From Strix aluco (taxonomy: Eukaryota > Chordata > Aves > Strigiformes > Strigidae): a DNA stretch of 64,000 nucleotides. The stretch covers positions 12,587,985-12,651,984 of the forward strand of contig NC_133940.1 in the NCBI RefSeq assembly GCF_031877795.1, read 5' to 3'. Below are positions 63,701-64,000 of the stretch, piece after piece. The notes beneath the pieces were generated by a model, which ran no database searches, was not told where the DNA came from, and saw nothing but the letters and a program-made list of their open reading frames with translations. The first letter of the stretch is position 1. Each line of letters starts with the position of its first letter. The translations under genes were made by a program, and so were the position numbers.

Positions 63701-63998
63701 AATACTCATCTCTAATTTCAATCATCTTTCTGTTTTCAGGACTTTAGAAGAATAATTGTTTTATTAAAGACTGTAATTAAAATTTCTTGGGAAATGTCTT
63801 CAGGACTGAGGGTTAATAAATTAATAAGCCTAAAATGCAAATCGTATATCTCATCTTTCAGGAGCAGCGATTAAGAGAGATTTCTGTAGTATCAAATTCC
63901 ACTCCCACATCAGCATCCCCAAGCACCTTATCAGGAAAAAGTGTGAATACCACTGTAGCTGTTGACCTCTTTGCAGTACCAGCACCCACAACAAATAG
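42620..63998 (+). CDS. PICALM-like clathrin assembly protein (ANTH domain; partial, exons 1-11)
   Basis: Join of 42620-42749, 50607-50749, 53305-53380, 54196-54298, 54482-54575, 54680-54791, 55880-55986, 56599-56640, 60895-60980, 62051-62174 and 63862-63998, all GT-AG and in frame, giving about 384 codons before the window ends. The family recruits clathrin and AP2 to PI(4,5)P2 membranes and sorts R-SNAREs. Residues 1 to about 289 form an ANTH domain. By analogy with human PICALM, the phosphoinositide ligands K28, K38, K40 and H41 are present, as are SNARE-contact residues L219 and M244. A charged [11 protein letters not shown] helix follows, then a Ser/Thr-rich tail with a DLF motif. It resembles PICALM more than SNAP91, but has many substitutions (for example [28 protein letters not shown]), so it looks like a separate paralogue. 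The ATG has A at -3. Confidence 0.93.
42750..50606 (+). other. PICALM-like intron 1
   Basis: This is the largest intron seen complete here (7.9 kb). Its first 200 bp belong to the CpG island and the rest is AT-rich. A small 9-bp-arm hairpin lies at 43555-43576. A 175-codon minus-strand open frame at 44148-44675 has no recognisable domain. No transposon fragment was identified by eye. Confidence 0.85.
50607..50749 (+). CDS. PICALM-like exon 2 (ANTH domain)
   Basis: The exon encodes [20 protein letters not shown] and then the [17 protein letters not shown] helix. The acceptor is ATTTAG after a long T tract and the donor GAG|GTAAGA. CTNEM is PICALM-type (SNAP91 has ATNET). Confidence 0.96.
50750..53304 (+). 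other. PICALM-like intron 2
   Basis: A 2.56-kb AT-rich intron with no other feature recognised. Confidence 0.9.
53305..53380 (+). CDS. PICALM-like exon 3 (ANTH domain)
   Basis: The exon encodes [20 protein letters not shown] and then KSAMQ. The [10 protein letters not shown] end differs from the SNFLDKSGLQ of PICALM. The acceptor is AACAG and the donor CAGG|GTAAGG. Confidence 0.95.
53381..54195 (+). other. PICALM-like intron 3
   Basis: An 815-bp AT-rich intron with nothing else seen. Confidence 0.9.
54196..54298 (+). CDS. PICALM-like exon 4 (ANTH domain)
   Basis: The exon encodes the near-invariant [19 protein letters not shown], followed by [16 protein letters not shown], which is more diverged from PICALM. 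The acceptor is CTTAG and the donor GAGG|GTAAGA. Confidence 0.95.
54482..54575 (+). CDS. PICALM-like exon 5 (ANTH domain)
   Basis: The exon encodes [20 protein letters not shown] and then [11 protein letters not shown]. Isoleucine replaces the usual alanine before DGVMRTM. The acceptor is CTGTAG and the donor GAT|GTAAGT. The introns on each side are short (183 and 104 bp). Confidence 0.95.
54680..54791 (+). CDS. PICALM-like exon 6 (ANTH domain)
   Basis: The exon encodes [20 protein letters not shown] and then [16 protein letters not shown]. It ends at residue 219, the leucine that in human CALM contacts the VAMP helix. The acceptor is CACAG and the donor TTAG|GTATGT. Confidence 0.95.
54792..55879 (+). 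other. PICALM-like intron 6
   Basis: A 1.09-kb AT-rich intron with nothing else seen. Confidence 0.9.
55880..55986 (+). CDS. PICALM-like exon 7 (ANTH domain, SNARE-contact methionine)
   Basis: The exon encodes [20 protein letters not shown] and then [16 protein letters not shown]244, which in human CALM binds VAMP8, is kept. [14 protein letters not shown] is PICALM-type (SNAP91 has KKGQCKDALEIYKR). The donor is GAG|GTAAAT. Confidence 0.95.
55987..56598 (+). other. PICALM-like intron 7
   Basis: A 612-bp intron with nothing else seen. Confidence 0.9.
56599..56640 (+). CDS. PICALM-like exon 8 (42-nt exon)
   Basis: The exon encodes only [14 protein letters not shown]. The short symmetrical exon matches the corresponding segment of family members (QVGIDRGDIPDLSQ in [20 protein letters not shown] in SNAP91). 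The acceptor is CCCAG and the donor CAG|GTCAGT. Confidence 0.93.
56641..60894 (+). other. PICALM-like intron 8
   Basis: A 4.25-kb AT-rich intron. It contains a C-run of 14 nt (59119-59132), a short GTCT repeat near 59033 and several T-runs. No gene was recognised inside. Confidence 0.88.
60895..60980 (+). CDS. PICALM-like exon 9 (end of ANTH helical stack)
   Basis: The exon encodes [20 protein letters not shown] and then TKEVSAAS plus two bases of an arginine codon. [15 protein letters not shown] is the end of the ANTH domain. The acceptor is TTCAG and the donor GCAG|GTGAGC. Confidence 0.95.
60981..62050 (+). other. PICALM-like intron 9
   Basis: A 1.07-kb intron that contains the perfect 14-bp inverted repeat at 61594-61630. 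Nothing else was recognised. Confidence 0.9.
61594..61630. repeat. Perfect 14-bp inverted repeat with T-run loop
   Basis: The left arm TCCTCAGATACTTT (61594-61607) and the right arm AAAGTATCTGAGGA (61617-61630) are exact reverse complements, separated by nine T. It lies in an intron and could form a stable hairpin. It may be a chance or mutational palindrome. Confidence 0.9.
62051..62174 (+). CDS. PICALM-like exon 10 (post-ANTH charged helix)
   Basis: The exon encodes [20 protein letters not shown] and then [21 protein letters not shown]. This segment is present in PICALM (RATTLSNAVSSLASTG, then [16 protein letters not shown]) but not in the SNAP91 sequence I recall. It is a strong argument for PICALM-type ancestry. 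The donor is AAG|GTACTA. Confidence 0.95.
62175..63861 (+). other. PICALM-like intron 10
   Basis: A 1.69-kb intron with no gene or repeat recognised. Confidence 0.9.
63862..63998 (+). CDS. PICALM-like exon 11 (start of disordered AP2/clathrin-binding tail)
   Basis: The exon encodes [20 protein letters not shown] and then a Ser/Thr-rich stretch containing [15 protein letters not shown] is a DxF-type AP2 alpha-appendage ligand. The window ends in ATAG|GT, which fits a donor in the same phase as the PICALM exon ending after STPSSSN, so the exon probably stops at 63998. The gene continues beyond the window. Confidence 0.85.
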
Positions 63999-64000
63999 GT

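Noticed and set aside
42620-63998. Calling the right-hand gene canonical PICALM or SNAP91
   Set aside because: Many substitutions in an otherwise nearly invariant ANTH domain and linkage to GAB3 argue against PICALM. The ALSSAVS...[11 protein letters not shown] segment and [19 protein letters not shown] argue against SNAP91.

Overview
This is a vertebrate nuclear DNA window, almost certainly from a bird. It carries spliced protein-coding exons with GT-AG introns, a CR1-type LINE 3' end, an avian-type ERVL-like provirus and one strong CpG island. No bacterial, phage or CRISPR signal is present. Protein-coding content is sparse: two genes, both on the + strand, separated by roughly 20 kb of non-coding DNA.

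Left part (1-~20.6 kb): the 3' portion of GAB3, the GRB2-associated binding docking adaptor. Eight coding exons lie between 5387 and 16008. They encode everything after the pleckstrin-homology domain: the proline-rich GRB2 SH3 sites, the YxxM PI3K-p85 sites and the paired C-terminal SHP2 tyrosine motifs. The PH-domain exons lie upstream of the window, so bases 1-5386 are intron. A long 3' UTR probably follows the stop at 16006-16008; its end is uncertain, with candidate poly(A) signals at 16488 and 20603.

Middle part (~20.6-42 kb): intergenic. It contains a TA/TG-rich microsatellite (about 27.6 kb), a decayed C2H2 zinc-finger relic arranged as a tail-to-tail inverted repeat (31.05-31.33 kb), a CR1 LINE 3' fragment (36.24-36.39 kb) and an ERVL-like provirus at 37381-41062. 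The provirus has two LTRs, a 5-bp target-site duplication (AAACC) and only a broken RNase H/integrase segment inside.

Right part (42-64 kb): a CpG-island promoter and the first eleven coding exons of a PICALM/AP180-family clathrin assembly gene, starting with ATG at 42620 and running off the right edge. The encoded ANTH domain is clearly PICALM-like, but it differs at many positions from PICALM, which is very conserved across amniotes. It also sits beside GAB3 rather than at the PICALM locus. I read it as a third PICALM/SNAP91-family paralogue. Human GAB2 and PICALM share 11q14, so GAB3 beside a PICALM-like gene looks like the matching half of an ancient whole-genome-duplication paralogon.

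The two genes are not an operon and act in different processes: receptor tyrosine kinase/cytokine signalling and clathrin-mediated endocytosis. The least explained items are a near-perfect 27-bp-arm hairpin in the GAB3 intron (2526-2594), the palindromic zinc-finger relic, an AT-rich stretch of unknown origin inside the provirus, and the linkage and sequence of the PICALM-like paralogue. All calls come from reading the sequence and from remembered family sequences; no database search was run.
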